NCBI GenBank assembly: GCA_003427395.1
Contig: BFEA01000605.1
Span: forward strand, 680,476 to 707,745
Direction of reading: 5' to 3'
DNA: 27,270 nt
Source of the DNA: Chara braunii
Taxonomy: Eukaryota; Streptophyta; Charophyceae; Charales; Characeae
Under the pieces are notes generated by a model. It made no database searches. It saw only the letters and a list, made by a program, of their open reading frames with translations, and had not been told where the DNA came from. The position numbers were made by a program, and so were the translations under genes. Positions 18,706 to 27,270 of the stretch are shown one piece after another; the stretch's first letter is position 1; each line of letters starts with the position of its first letter.

Positions 18706-18848
18706 GTAAGATTTGTGAATAGTAGCACTCACATATCTATCACTAGCCAACTCTGTGCTCGTCCGAATTGATGTGATGGGCTCATGTACCTATTACCACT
18801 TGTTGAAAAAAAGTTTGTGAGTTGTGGGTTGTTTTCTATGTTTTACAG
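18706..18848 (+). other. Spliceosomal intron (GT-AG, 143 nt)
   Basis: Donor CATG/GTAAGATT and acceptor TGTTTTCTATGTTTTACAG with a T-rich tract. Removing it joins the repeat-rich exon (GAG CAT G) to GT GTG AGG in phase, bypassing TAG 18720. The downstream exon then stays open to 19174. Consensus splice signals and a preserved frame support it. Confidence 0.75.
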
Positions 18849-19174
18849 GTGTGAGGTTGTCAATGTCCCTGCCCATGAAGCCTTTAAAAACCGTGCGCGA
18901 GAAATGTCTTTCAGGGAGGTCATTGGCCGCTTTACCAAAGAAGTCGTCAAGTGTAGGGTTGTTTAAAATGGTCAAGATACCTCGCCTTTCCCAGAGAGCT
19001 GTCAGGGTTCTGAAGGCTTGTAGAATAGATAAGGAGGACGCTTTGCGGAAACATTTGGTTGTGTTTATTGAAAGCATTACTGCTTTGTCTGATGGGTCTG
19101 ATGACGATGTCAAACGGGGTATCTTGAAAGACCCGTATCCTAAGTACATCGCCAAGGACACATTCAACAGTTAG
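18849..19174 (+). CDS. Giant gene, exon after the intron
   Basis: Open from the acceptor: VRLSMSLPMKPLK, EKCLSGRSLAALPKKSS, LFKMVKIPRLSQRAV, RIDKEDALRKHLVVFIE, DDDVKRGILKD, ending AKDTFNS before TAG 19172-19174. It is basic and helical, of no recognised family. The next recognisable exon is in a different frame, so a second intron must leave this exon before the TAG if the protease belongs to the same protein. The donor is not resolved. Confidence 0.5.
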
Positions 19175-19345
19175 GGATACAACTTTTCTGGAAAAAGGGC
19201 AGACAGATCTTAGCCATTTCGCCCCAGGGATTTTGGTCACTCCTCACACTTCTTCATGGGTGTTTGTGCAGCTGGGGCTACATCATGTTTTCGCGTTTCT
19301 TTGCCTACTTAGAAGCTTAGCGCTACGGACTTGAGAATGTTGCAG

Positions 19346-20012
19346 GACGTCTGCGAAGATTTCAGCCAACGGCCACGACGTGGTTTCCTCGGTTCGCAAT
19401 GGGGCCAGTTCAATTCCGTTGACCAGAAAAAATCTTCAAACTCTTGTCCAGGGGGGATGGCTTTCCGACGAGGTGGTGGAGTCGTACTTGGTCTTGCTTG
19501 GCAACTTTGCGTTGCCTGGGTGTCCCTCTCTTTACAATTTCAGTTCCTTTTTCTATACCAAGCTCGTCGGTGGCGGCTATCGACATGAAAGGGTTGCGAG
19601 ATGGACAAAAGATGTCAATATTTTCTCGTACGACATGGTCTTGATTCCTGTCCATAAAAATCGAGTGCATTGGACCCTATTATGTGTCCACGAACAACGG
19701 CTGGAGTACTACGACTCCCTCCTACAAGACGATCACAGTTTTTCTTCCAATGCGCTTGCGAACTTCACGAAATACCTCCGTGACGAACCAGTTTGTCGAT
19801 ATGGTCAAAATACCAAACAAGATCTCCCGGTGCCCAAGGTGGTTCCTCATGGTGTCCCTCAACAGTCGAACGGGTCGAGCTGCGGTGTTTTCATGCTCGC
19901 CTTCGCTTCTTTTCTTGCACGCGGGCATCCGCCACCATTTCCGATAGCCCAAAGCGACATTCGAAACATCAGACTGAGGATTGCGGTGGAGATAGTTCAA
20001 GGCTCGAAATAA
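19346..20012 (+). CDS. Ulp1/C48-family cysteine protease (deSUMOylase-like) exon
   Basis: A 210-plus-codon open frame with a clear Ulp1 domain: LTRKNLQTLVQGGWLSDEVV (substrate-side start), YDMVLIPVHKNRVHWTLL with the catalytic His at 19668, YYDS with Asp at 19713, and VPQQSNGSSCGVFMLAF with oxyanion Gln at 19863 and Cys at 19881. The residue before the catalytic Cys is Ser where Asp is usual (DCGVF). Such enzymes cleave SUMO-type conjugates; transposon-borne copies are frequent in plants and animals. No ATG opens the frame. An in-frame TGA at 19332 and an acceptor GAATGTTGCAG at 19345 fit an internal or last exon; a second AG at 19365 is also possible. This is the only long stretch of the gene free of stops. 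Terminal codon TAA is at 20010-20012. Confidence 0.85.
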
Positions 20013-20850
20013 CACCCTTGTTTTTAAAATACGCGAAGTTTTTTATTCGAAAGGCCATAAGCAGAAGTGCGAATCTGTTCGCACTTGGTCTAACAGTCGC
20101 CAGGTTCGAGCTGTGCTGTTATTTTGATGAGGTAACGAATTGCAGTGGACGTCTTGATCAAGTAAACGGTTAGGTGTCGATGTGAATATCCCAGCCTCGT
20201 GCTCCAACATTTTTTAAGGGTTCTTTATTAAGAGGAACCTGTCAACTTTGCTCGTTGGACTTTTGGCAGCGTCGTGCTGCCTTTGTTTGTTTTCAGGTTG
20301 TTCTCATTCCTTGCCACGCACCTAGAGGGTTGCATCGGACTCTTAGGTGAAGTAGACGACTAGATGTCGATGTAAATATCCCGTCCACGTGGTGCAGTAT
20401 CTTTTAAGCAGACGCTTAGATATCGGATGTGAATATCCCAGCTTTGTGCTGCCTTCGTTTGTTTTCGGGTTGTTCTCCTTATGTCCTCTACGATAGCGGC
20501 AGCGCTGTGCTACCTTTATTTGTTTCCAGGTTGTGCTCATGTGTTACTCATGGGACATCTTCATCCTCTTGTGGACATTTTTCACACTCATGCTCGTAGG
20601 ACTCGATACTCTGGTTCATTTAGCAAGATGTTGGTGAAAGATATCAATGATTTTCTTTCGGTCGTCACATTGTTTCGTGTTTATCTATGTTTTGAGCGAG
20701 ACTGTGTGGTGTGAAAGCCCACTCCCCCCCCCGACCCCGAGCACCCACCTTTCACATATTTTGACTCGCCCCTATTCTGCACGTACCGCCCCGTTTTACG
20801 GTTCACCCCCTCTCCTGTGCCCTGCTCCCCGCAACCACCATCCTTCTTTT
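20013..20850. other. 3' flank with short repeats
   Basis: No gene is supported. It holds one perfect hairpin motif (AAGTGCGAA-4-TTCGCACTT, 20065-20086), three GATGT(G/A)AATATCCC words (near 20178, 20369 and 20418), three copies of GTGCT(G/A)CCTTTGTTTGTTTTC type (near 20274, 20446 and 20508) and a C run near 20727. Possibly the 3' untranslated and terminal part of the giant element. No AATAAA signal was found near the stop. Confidence 0.45.
20065..20086. repeat. Single palindromic motif, perfect 9-bp arms
   Basis: AAGTGCGAA-TCTG-TTCGCACTT, the most regular copy in the window. It lies 50 bp after the stop codon of the Ulp1 exon. Confidence 0.85.
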
Positions 20851-21335
20851 CTCCACTGAATGCTGATTGTTTGTTCCATATGACAATTGCGAATTTATTC
20901 TCAATTCGGAAACCAATTATCGCCCGAATGTATGTGTGCTTGAAGTTGTTTTACGGACTTCAGAAAATTTGGTGGTGCACTGAATGATTGTCAAATTTGT
21001 TATACATCTCGTACTCTCCACTGAATGCTGACTGTTGTTTCCTTATGACAAATGCGAACATATTCGCACTTTGGATGCCATACATTTATGATAAGACAGT
21101 TCATGTCTACAAATTTGCCAAAATTATTACCTTTTGCATTGTCAACATAAATTTGTTCATAACTGCGAGTTCGGAAAAATGATCATCAATTGTGCTATCG
21201 CCAGAATGTATGTGTGCTTGACCTTGTTCGTCGCTGAAGGTTCGATATGAGGCGTTCGCCAAAATGGATGATGGGCCAAAATTATTACCTTCAGTGTTGT
21301 CACTGAAAGACTGATCATTTATGCAAGTTCGCAAA
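20851..21335. repeat. Degenerate tandem/interspersed repeats
   Basis: CTCCACTGAATGCTGA..GTT, followed by ATGACAA.TGCGAA, occurs at 20851 and 21016 (period 165). GAATGTATGTGTGCTTGA occurs near 20927 and 21205. CCAAAATTATTACCTT occurs near 21117 and 21275. Palindromic motif copies sit at 20887 and 21050-21072. Confidence 0.75.
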
Positions 21336-22077
21336 AAAATGACATTTTATTTAAAGGTCTTCTGTCTTATCGAAAACATGGATAAATCGCGAAAAAGATT
21401 GTCATTTCAGTTATGACTTGCCGAATGAGAAATTGACTCCTCCATCTTGGCAAGTTCGGCGTACAACAAGTGCTTCCTTCTAATTTTTCATATTTTTCCT
21501 TGAACGATCACTAGCAAATCAACGAAGCCTAAAATTTTCGGAATTTTCTGTGAGTTTTTCTAAGCGCGTTGGCATTGTCAAATTGCGAGGCTAGGCCCGA
21601 CTTCCCACCATTTGCGGTTGACTCTGAAAGACTTTCCAACAACTACTAACCTGCGGGACCTGAAGTTCTGTTCTGTTTGTGGAGTGCAAAACTCTGCTTG
21701 AAACAGATCCAGGTCCAACAGGAAGGTCAACCACAGACCAACCGAACTAGCCCCAGCGGCGGACTTCAGCTTCAAGGACTGCCCAAAAACTGATAACCTG
21801 CGGGAAACAAATCCACACCCATCCCTAACAGTGCTAATGGCAATCCGCGTAGAGAGCCAACGACTCTTTGACACTTTTTGAAGGTGCTCAGTCACCAAAC
21901 AGATCACGACAAAACTTCAACCTCGCATCAAGGTTTTTTTAGAGTGCTTTTGGCAATCCGCACAGAGAGCCAATGACTGTTTGGCGCTTCCTTAAGGTGC
22001 TCTGTCGAATACCGATAACTGCGATTAGATTCGCTGTTCAACTAGTATCTGTCAATGTCTTTCCTGGTTAAAGCAAT

Positions 22078-22080
<3 letters not shown>
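21336..22080. other. Non-coding stretch with one 113-bp direct duplication
   Basis: No gene seen. GGCAATCCGC..AGAGAGCCAA..ACT.TTTG, followed by AAGGTGCTC, occurs from 21831 and again from 21944. One palindromic motif copy is at 22018-22040. Confidence 0.45.

Positions 22081-22149
<69 letters not shown>
22081..22149. repeat. (CT)34 microsatellite
   Basis: Sixty-nine bases of perfect CT repeat. Confidence 0.98.
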
Positions 22150-22151
<2 letters not shown>

Positions 22152-22884
22152 CCTCCGGAACTCATAGGGGAGGGTTGTTTCCTGTTGTCGGAGGGAATGG
22201 TGGCTTAAAGCACTTCCTCACTTTTTTCGACACCTCACAGTGCGAAAGGATGATTGCGAATTAATTCATAGTTTAAGATTCCCTCCTCTATCTTAACTGA
22301 AAGGAATTTACGACTCACTTAGAACGCCTCCTCACCTCTTACGACTTCCGCTTTTAAATTCAGAAGCAACCTTTGTCGCACCTTCACAATAACGGTGACA
22401 CATCCATTATTGGACCATCAAAGCATCTGTAGACGTGGTCGCTTTTAGTCTTTCGCGATTTCCAACGCCTTAACATGTCGGTAAAAGGGGTGCACGACAC
22501 CTTAACGTATAGGTATGAGGGTTGCAAAAACTTTTAATGTGCAGTCGTCGTCGTCGCTGTTGCGATTCTCGATGCCCAAACCTTTTTGCTAAAAGGGGTC
22601 GACAATGGGTATGTCATGAATGAGCGAATCTAGTTGCAATCTCGTATAATACGGTGATGACCATTAATAACCGTTGGCGTCTTTAGCGTGAGTTTTCACT
22701 CGCCTTTATGTTGCATCGGACGCTAGACTTTGAAAATATGTAACACCTTACCCCTGCGCATTAATTTCATTTCGCGCTCAACTGCCGTATTGACGGATAA
22801 AGATGCAGTGCCACCAGAATTGCTAGATGTCACATACACATAACACATTCACAAGAACAGTCTGAATTTATCAAAGAAAAACAT
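22150..22884. other. Non-coding stretch, nothing recognised
   Basis: No coding frame of note and no RNA gene seen. A half-copy of the palindromic motif is near 22252. Confidence 0.4.
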
Positions 22885-23975
22885 AGGTCATTGACCTTTC
22901 AAACAATATAGATGAAATGAACATGAAAATGAATAAGGCTCATAGCCTTAGCAATATTCCTAATCTTCCTAACAATCAGGGAAAACACAAGGTCGGGTAC
23001 TCAAACCAAGTGTAGAAATCGCGCATAGACAAGATGTCTGGATCAAGGTCCAGGATAACATAAGTATCAGTGTGTTGCCGTGAATAGCATGTGGCTGGTC
23101 ATATTACTGACCTGCAGACAAGAGTCAATCACATTACACAATCTTAGCAGAGTCAACCATTCATTCACTTTCACACACATCACACTTACGCTTCCAATCC
23201 TTTTAACCAAACATTCCTCTTTCGACTTAGTCATTGAAGGACCTCTTTTGACCAAACAGAGACCCTTTAAACAAATGACCCGAAACAGAAATGCCATTTA
23301 GTGCAAAGGTTGATGCAAAGTGTGGGTGTAGAAGGTGAGTGAGGATTGAGTTGGATAACCAACCTGTTACCATATGGCAACAACATGTAGTCTTGCATTG
23401 ACTCATAATGAGTCTTCTTGATTAAGATGACTTGCAAATACACACAAGTCACAAGATCTCAACACCTCCCTCACTATCGCCCCACACGAAGTTCAGCGAT
23501 GTGAACTTCAGTTCTATCAGTGGACTATAATATAGTCCGATCAAATGTAAGTATGAAATAAGAAGACCCCGACAGAAACCTTTATCTCATACTTACTCAA
23601 GCAGTAGGATAACTCAGACATGAGTATCCCACCATCTGTTTTAGTCTAACTGGTTTAGACTTAGACAGACCATGGGATGACCCGCACAGGAGTACCCCAT
23701 ATCTAATCTGTCAGCCTAACTATCTAAGATATGTATGCATGTAGAGACAAGTAATAGGATGTTCCTCACCCTGGAGCCTTATCCTGTCACCCGTCCTACA
23801 TCCATTCATCAATCAATCTGCACTTACACTTACTCTAGGCCCGCATGCGCGAACCTACGCAATGACTCTAGCTAGGTACTGGTTCACATGCATATGTCTG
23901 ATTGTATTGACAATCAGATCAGAACAGACGGTGTAGGCAATGAAATAGTAACAACAACAAATAACAATAATAGAA

Positions 23976-24025
<50 letters not shown>

Positions 24026-24222
24026 AAGAAAATGAATGAACGCAATACGCAAAGGTCTAAGTCACGATCAATCATGCGGAAGTCCAGAAAATCATGTAAC
24101 GAGTAGAGAGCTGAAATGCACCAAAGTTTCATTCAAATGAGAGCGCCAACATTCAAACCCTTCAGGTCATATCCTTGCGGTATTCAATGCCGCTCTTTTC
24201 TACCTAGCGGATTGTAGTCCGC
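22885..24222. other. Hairpin-rich non-coding region
   Basis: Many short, mutually unrelated perfect inverted repeats. Among them are AGGTCA-1-TGACCT (22885-22897), AAGGCT-3-AGCCTT (22935-22949), CTGGA-6-TCCAG (23038-23053), GACTCAT-1-ATGAGTC (23400-23414), TGACTTG-10-CAAGTCA (23428-23451), GAAGTTCA-6-TGAACTTC (23488-23509), GGACTATA-1-TATAGTCC (23522-23538), GTAAGTATGA-30-TCATACTTAC (23547-23596), AGTCTAA-5-TTAGACT (23643-23661), TCTGATTGT-4-ACAATCAGA (23897-23918) and GCGGA-6-TCCGC (24207-24222). No protein frame fits. A folded RNA or foldback-type element is possible. Confidence 0.5.
23978..24024. repeat. (TAA)15 microsatellite
   Basis: Perfect TAA trinucleotide repeat inside the hairpin-rich region. 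It reads as poly-Leu on the minus strand, which is not a gene. Confidence 0.97.
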
Positions 24223-24500
24223 CTATGGCTGCAAGCGCCCTGTTGTACTACTGCCCCGTTGTACGGCTGCGCCTTACACCACTCAACACCTACGAGCGTA
24301 CCCTAAGCCAGCTTGCGCACTTGCAGATACTTGCACAGTGTCGCAGCAACGTGTTCACCTTGTTCGCCTATGTCAGAACGTCTTGGACTGGCTGACTCCT
24401 TTCCTATATGGGAGGTGTTGCTGCTGATACTAGACTGTTTGGGCCTGGCCGTTGAAATTGTCAGTAACTTCTGATCGGGCCCCCCAGTGTCTGCGCACTG
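24223..24500. other. Non-coding stretch
   Basis: Nothing recognised beyond short GC-rich words such as CCCGTTGTACGGCTGCG. Confidence 0.35.
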
Positions 24501-24765
24501 TGTCACTGTGTAACTGTCACTGTGACTGTGTGTGTCACAGTATTCGTGTGCGGATCACAGCCTGTGTATGTATGTCATTGTGGCTGTGTGTGCATTGTGC
24601 TTCACTGTATACTTCGTGACTCGGTGCACTGTGTACTGTGCGTGGGTCACATTATTTCACTGTGGACTGTGTATAGTGTATGTGACTGTACACTCTGTGT
24701 TTTCGCACTGTGTATGATCGTGCACTCTATGTCTGTGTCTCTGTGTTTTTTCAGTGTGCAGGTAC
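24501..24765. repeat. TG-rich simple repeat (CACTGTG/TGTGACTG)
   Basis: Irregular repeats of CTGTGTCACTGTG and TGACTGTGTGTG words. The same family reappears at 25565-25760. Confidence 0.85.
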
Positions 24766-25029
24766 CCGGATAGCTGCTGGATCAAGTGGGAGTCCGTAGC
24801 TGTACACACTCCAGGTCCCTGGTTCCGAGTCAATCTGTATGACAGCGTGAGAGGGACTGGAGACCGGACAGCCTCGTCAAACATAGCATAATGCTTGGCC
24901 TTTTCAGGATGCAAGCATCGAACGTGGGTATGTTGCCTTGACGCCGGTTTGACGCTGGCTGTGCGCTAGTACTGCGAATGACGCCGGACTGTGGCAACAT
25001 GCCGGCGCTGACTACTGTGTGCGTCAGGC
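24766..25029. other. Non-coding stretch between repeat arrays
   Basis: No gene seen. GACGCCGGTTTGACGCTGG and a related GACGCCGGACTG word occur near 24940-24980. Confidence 0.3.
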
Positions 25030-25470
25030 ATTGCTGATGTGGCGCAGGTCATCTGTCGACCTCGCTGATGTGGCGCAGGCCACTTGTCGACCTCGCTGAT
25101 GTGGCGCAGGCCACTTCTCTACATTGCAGCTGTGGCACAAGCCATCTGTCCGTTTTGATAATGCGGCGATGCCACCTGTCTATAGTGTTGCTGTGGCGTA
25201 GGTCCCCTGCCGACATTGCTAATGTGACGCAGACCACCCATCTGCAGTGCTGATGTGGTGCATGCCACTTGTCTGTATTGCTGCCGTGACCCCGACCATC
25301 AATCTGCAATGCTGATGTGGCACTGCCATCCATTTCTGCTACTGTGGCACTGCCGCCTGTCTCCTGCTGACAAGGCATTGGCCACGCTGTCTACGGTGTT
25401 GGCGCAAGTCATTAATCTACACTGCTGATCTGGTGCCGACCATCTGTCTACAATGCTGGTGCGGCATTGG
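25030..25470. repeat. 31-bp minisatellite
   Basis: Units start GCTGATGTGGCGCAGGCCAC and continue with TGTCGACCTC. The first three begin at 25033, 25064 and 25095, exactly 31 bp apart; later units drift in sequence and length. About 13 units. It is the source of open frames rich in the same peptide words. Confidence 0.9.
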
Positions 25471-25564
25471 CCATGCTGTCTTCATGAGGTGACTGGTGGC
25501 GAGAAGGTGCTTAGCCATAGTGCAAGGATAGCAGCGGCCATAGCCGCCATAGTCGTAGATAGAG

Positions 25565-25870
25565 TGTAGCATGTGTGTGTGTCACAATGGTTGTGCGTGT
25601 TTTTCACTGTGTATCTGTGTTACGGCATGTTTGTGACTGTGCATGACCGTGCATGTGACTGTGCACTCCGTATCTGTGTCACAGCTTCTGTTTTCACTGT
25701 GTATCTGTGACTGTGTCACTGTGTGTCACCGTGTCTATGTGAGTGTCACAGTGTACTGTCTTCCCGTCTTGTTTGTTTGCCTGTTGGCCTGTTTGTCTGT
25801 CTTTTGTCTGGCTTGCCTGTCTGTTTGTCTGTTAGTTGTAGGTCTGTGTAGGTGTAGGGGTCGATCTATA
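25565..25870. repeat. TG-rich and CTGT simple repeats
   Basis: GTGTCACTGTGT type repeats to about 25760, then CTGTTTGCCTGTCTGTTTG type tetranucleotide-like repeat to about 25870. Confidence 0.85.
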
Positions 25871-26690
25871 GGTCTGTCCAGTAGGTTAGCAGTGCGACAA
25901 CATTGAATCGGTGGCACATCCCCACACAGTCAGCAGCACAGTCTCAGTCAGTCTAGGTCCAGTCAAGCAAGTACCGTATGTGACTGTGGGATGGTGACTG
26001 CGGCCATAGCCGCCATAGCTATAGATGTAGTGCAGCGGCTGTGATATCTAGGGTAATCTTGTGCGTGCGGACATAGTCGCTGTTGGGTGCTGTGGCGCCA
26101 TAGCCATTTGGAAGTGTACTCGTATCCGGATGCTATATCTCTGAGTTTTGAGTGGGCGCATGACGCCTGTTTTGCTGCACTACTGTTTGCATACATGTAA
26201 AGTGTGACTGAGATAAATTAATTAATAGTAATAATCATAATAATAATTATAATAATATAATAATAATAATAATGGTAATAATAATAATATTGAAAAAGAT
26301 AAGCATCGAACTTCAGCAGTCAGACAGCATCACATACATAAGACCAGATAGTTGTGACCTCGAACCAACAACAGAATTGCATCCCAAGTTTCTTCAAATA
26401 AGAACACAACAAAAGTTCATAATTGACACTGCTAGAATAGTCTCGTCATCATCAACGGAGAACCAATGTTGCTATCCTATCTGGCGCTCGACGCCCAGAC
26501 TACAGATGGCAGATCCTATCTAGCCTATCCTACAATGTCGCTGATGACGTCAACAACTTTCCGAAGTACGAGCATACGGCAGCCAATGCCGCCCGCTTCC
26601 AACACAGGTATACCTCCCATTCCACTCACAACCTCGTCCCCCAACACACAGATGCCACATGCACCCAAGGACCATTATGCACTTAGTAAT
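25871..26690. other. Non-coding stretch with degenerate (TAA)n
   Basis: No gene seen. GCGGCCATAGCCGCCATAG occurs at about 25999 and in nearly the same form at about 25531. A degenerate TAA tract lies at 26217-26290. Confidence 0.4.
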
Positions 26691-26730
26691 AATAATAATA
26701 ATAGTAATAATAATAATAATAATAATAATG
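26686..26730. repeat. (AAT)n microsatellite
   Basis: AAT repeat with one AGT interruption; reads as poly-Asn on the plus strand. Confidence 0.95.
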
Positions 26731-26945
26731 ATAACACAAGGAAATCAAGCAACATCGAGATGTCCATTCCAGATTACACCATCACATTGAAAGCCAGATA
26801 GTCACACCGTGTCCAGGGAGTAGCATTGCACCACTAATACACCAATGGAGGTTCGTAGTACTGAACCAATGTCAAGGAGAGCATGCTCTCTCCATACCAA
26901 CACAGAAGTCCAGTCCTTTCACTCTTACACTTGACGCACAATGCC
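26731..26945. other. Non-coding stretch
   Basis: Nothing recognised. Confidence 0.3.
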
Positions 26946-27085
26946 AGCCCTAGGCCGCGACCGCAGGATCCGAGTCCGCGGCCGAGTCCGCGCGCGGCTG
27001 TGCCACGCGCAGGTGGGCGTGCGCCCTCGAAATCCGCGCGTGCGGTTGGCCTCCGCACGTTGGCCGCTGGAGGCCTTGCTATAAA
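26946..27085. other. GC-rich, CpG-dense island followed by A-rich tail
   Basis: About 130 bases very rich in CGCG and GCGG words, flanked by AT-rich DNA, and ending in GCTATA plus an A run (27080-27091). It could be a short retroelement head with tail, or a CpG-rich fragment of another repeat. No tRNA-type A and B boxes were convincing. Confidence 0.3.
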
Positions 27086-27160
27086 AAAAAAAATCGAAAA
27101 ATTTTGGGGGGTGATTTTTTATATGTTAAAAAAAATTAAAAAAATAGAAAAAACAAATTT

Positions 27161-27270
27161 GATTGATTGATTGATTGATTAATTGATTGATTGATTGATT
27201 GATTGATCGATTGATTTTTTTTTTTTGATTGATTGATTGATTGATTGATTGAATGATTTTTTTTTTTTGA
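27161..27270. repeat. (GATT)n microsatellite with T runs
   Basis: GATT tetranucleotide repeat interrupted by AATT, GATC and two T runs (27215-27226 and 27257-27268). It runs to the window edge. Confidence 0.97.

Larger units (their letters stand above)
12232..20015 (+). pseudogene. Giant mobile-element-like polyprotein gene (ParB-like ... Ulp1 protease), decayed
   Basis: From ATG 12232 (context AAAATGG) one reading frame continues to about 17785 with only nine in-frame stops: TGA at 13015, 15238 and 16561; TAG at 13441, 13576, 13750, 13951, 14326 and 17272; no TAA. The protein is continuous across every stop, with no frameshift in 5.5 kb. Near 17785 an indel moves coding into the next frame, which continues to a GT-AG intron at 18706-18848. 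A second intron probably precedes the protease exon. Order: unknown N-terminal domain; charged nuclear-type region (KKPRRRK); ParB-like segment; unknown helical region; methyltransferase-like region; Gly-Lys repeats; tandem 75-residue repeats; Ulp1/C48 protease. A TE-borne origin is inferred from the Ulp1 domain (common in plant and animal DNA transposons), the decay and the repeat surroundings. No transposase was recognised. In-frame stops could in principle be spliced out or recoded, but CAG, CGA and TGG codons are used normally. Confidence 0.65.

Noticed and set aside
23855-24052. Leu-rich 65-codon minus-strand frame as a membrane protein
   Set aside because: Encoded by the (TAA)15 microsatellite.
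26534-26570. CTGATGA word as a hammerhead ribozyme core
   Set aside because: No matching GAAA element or stem II at the required spacing.
26946-27060. tRNA-derived SINE head
   Set aside because: GGATCCGAGTCC only loosely resembles a B box and no A box lies at the right distance.

Overview
This is eukaryotic nuclear DNA, most likely from the green lineage (streptophyte alga or plant). The evidence is a fragment of U2 snRNA with the plant-style CTTTCTCGG start, TATA plus GGCCCA (site II-like) promoter elements, a T-rich GT-AG intron, a plant-type LINE ORF1, and many microsatellites and minisatellites. The overall texture reminds me of charophyte genomes such as Chara, but that is an impression and not a match. 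There is no bacterial-style gene packing. Nearly everything recognisable is mobile-element or repeat DNA.

Layout. 1-842 (minus): 5' part of a LINE ORF1, running off the left edge; its innermost 68 bp recur inverted at 1622-1690. 1684-1868: an A-rich 41-bp duplication, then a U2 snRNA 5' fragment fused to unrelated sequence and a 24-nt poly(A). 2436-2984: a 275-bp satellite-like dimer. 3000-4500: mostly repeat-rich non-coding DNA. 4060-8498 (minus): decayed coding fragments, including two diverged copies of an unknown gene ending in a C-P-Y-C-D motif, and a 7703-8498 pseudogene with a tryptophan-rich domain. 8505-9803: GATGG-type minisatellite. 10206-10350: GGCCCA/TATA promoter. 10350-12231: leader region with an (AT)35 tract and a dense cluster of a palindromic motif (TGCGAGTTAGTTCGCA type).

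12232-20015 (plus) is the core: one giant gene whose reading frame stays open for about 5.5 kb except for nine in-frame TAG/TGA stops (no TAA). It then has one frameshift, one well-defined intron, and a final exon encoding a Ulp1/C48-type SUMO protease with all four catalytic positions in place. Upstream it carries a ParB-like segment (NGQHT motif) and a region with weak resemblance to N4/N6 DNA methyltransferases. I read it as a large, methylation-decayed mobile-element polyprotein gene of a kind I cannot name.

20016-27270: repeat-rich non-coding DNA. It holds 3'-flank tandem repeats, (CT)n, (TAA)n and (GATT)n tracts, a 31-bp minisatellite, TG-rich tracts, and a 1.3-kb region (22885-24222) with an unusual density of short perfect inverted repeats that may be structured RNA or a foldback-type element.
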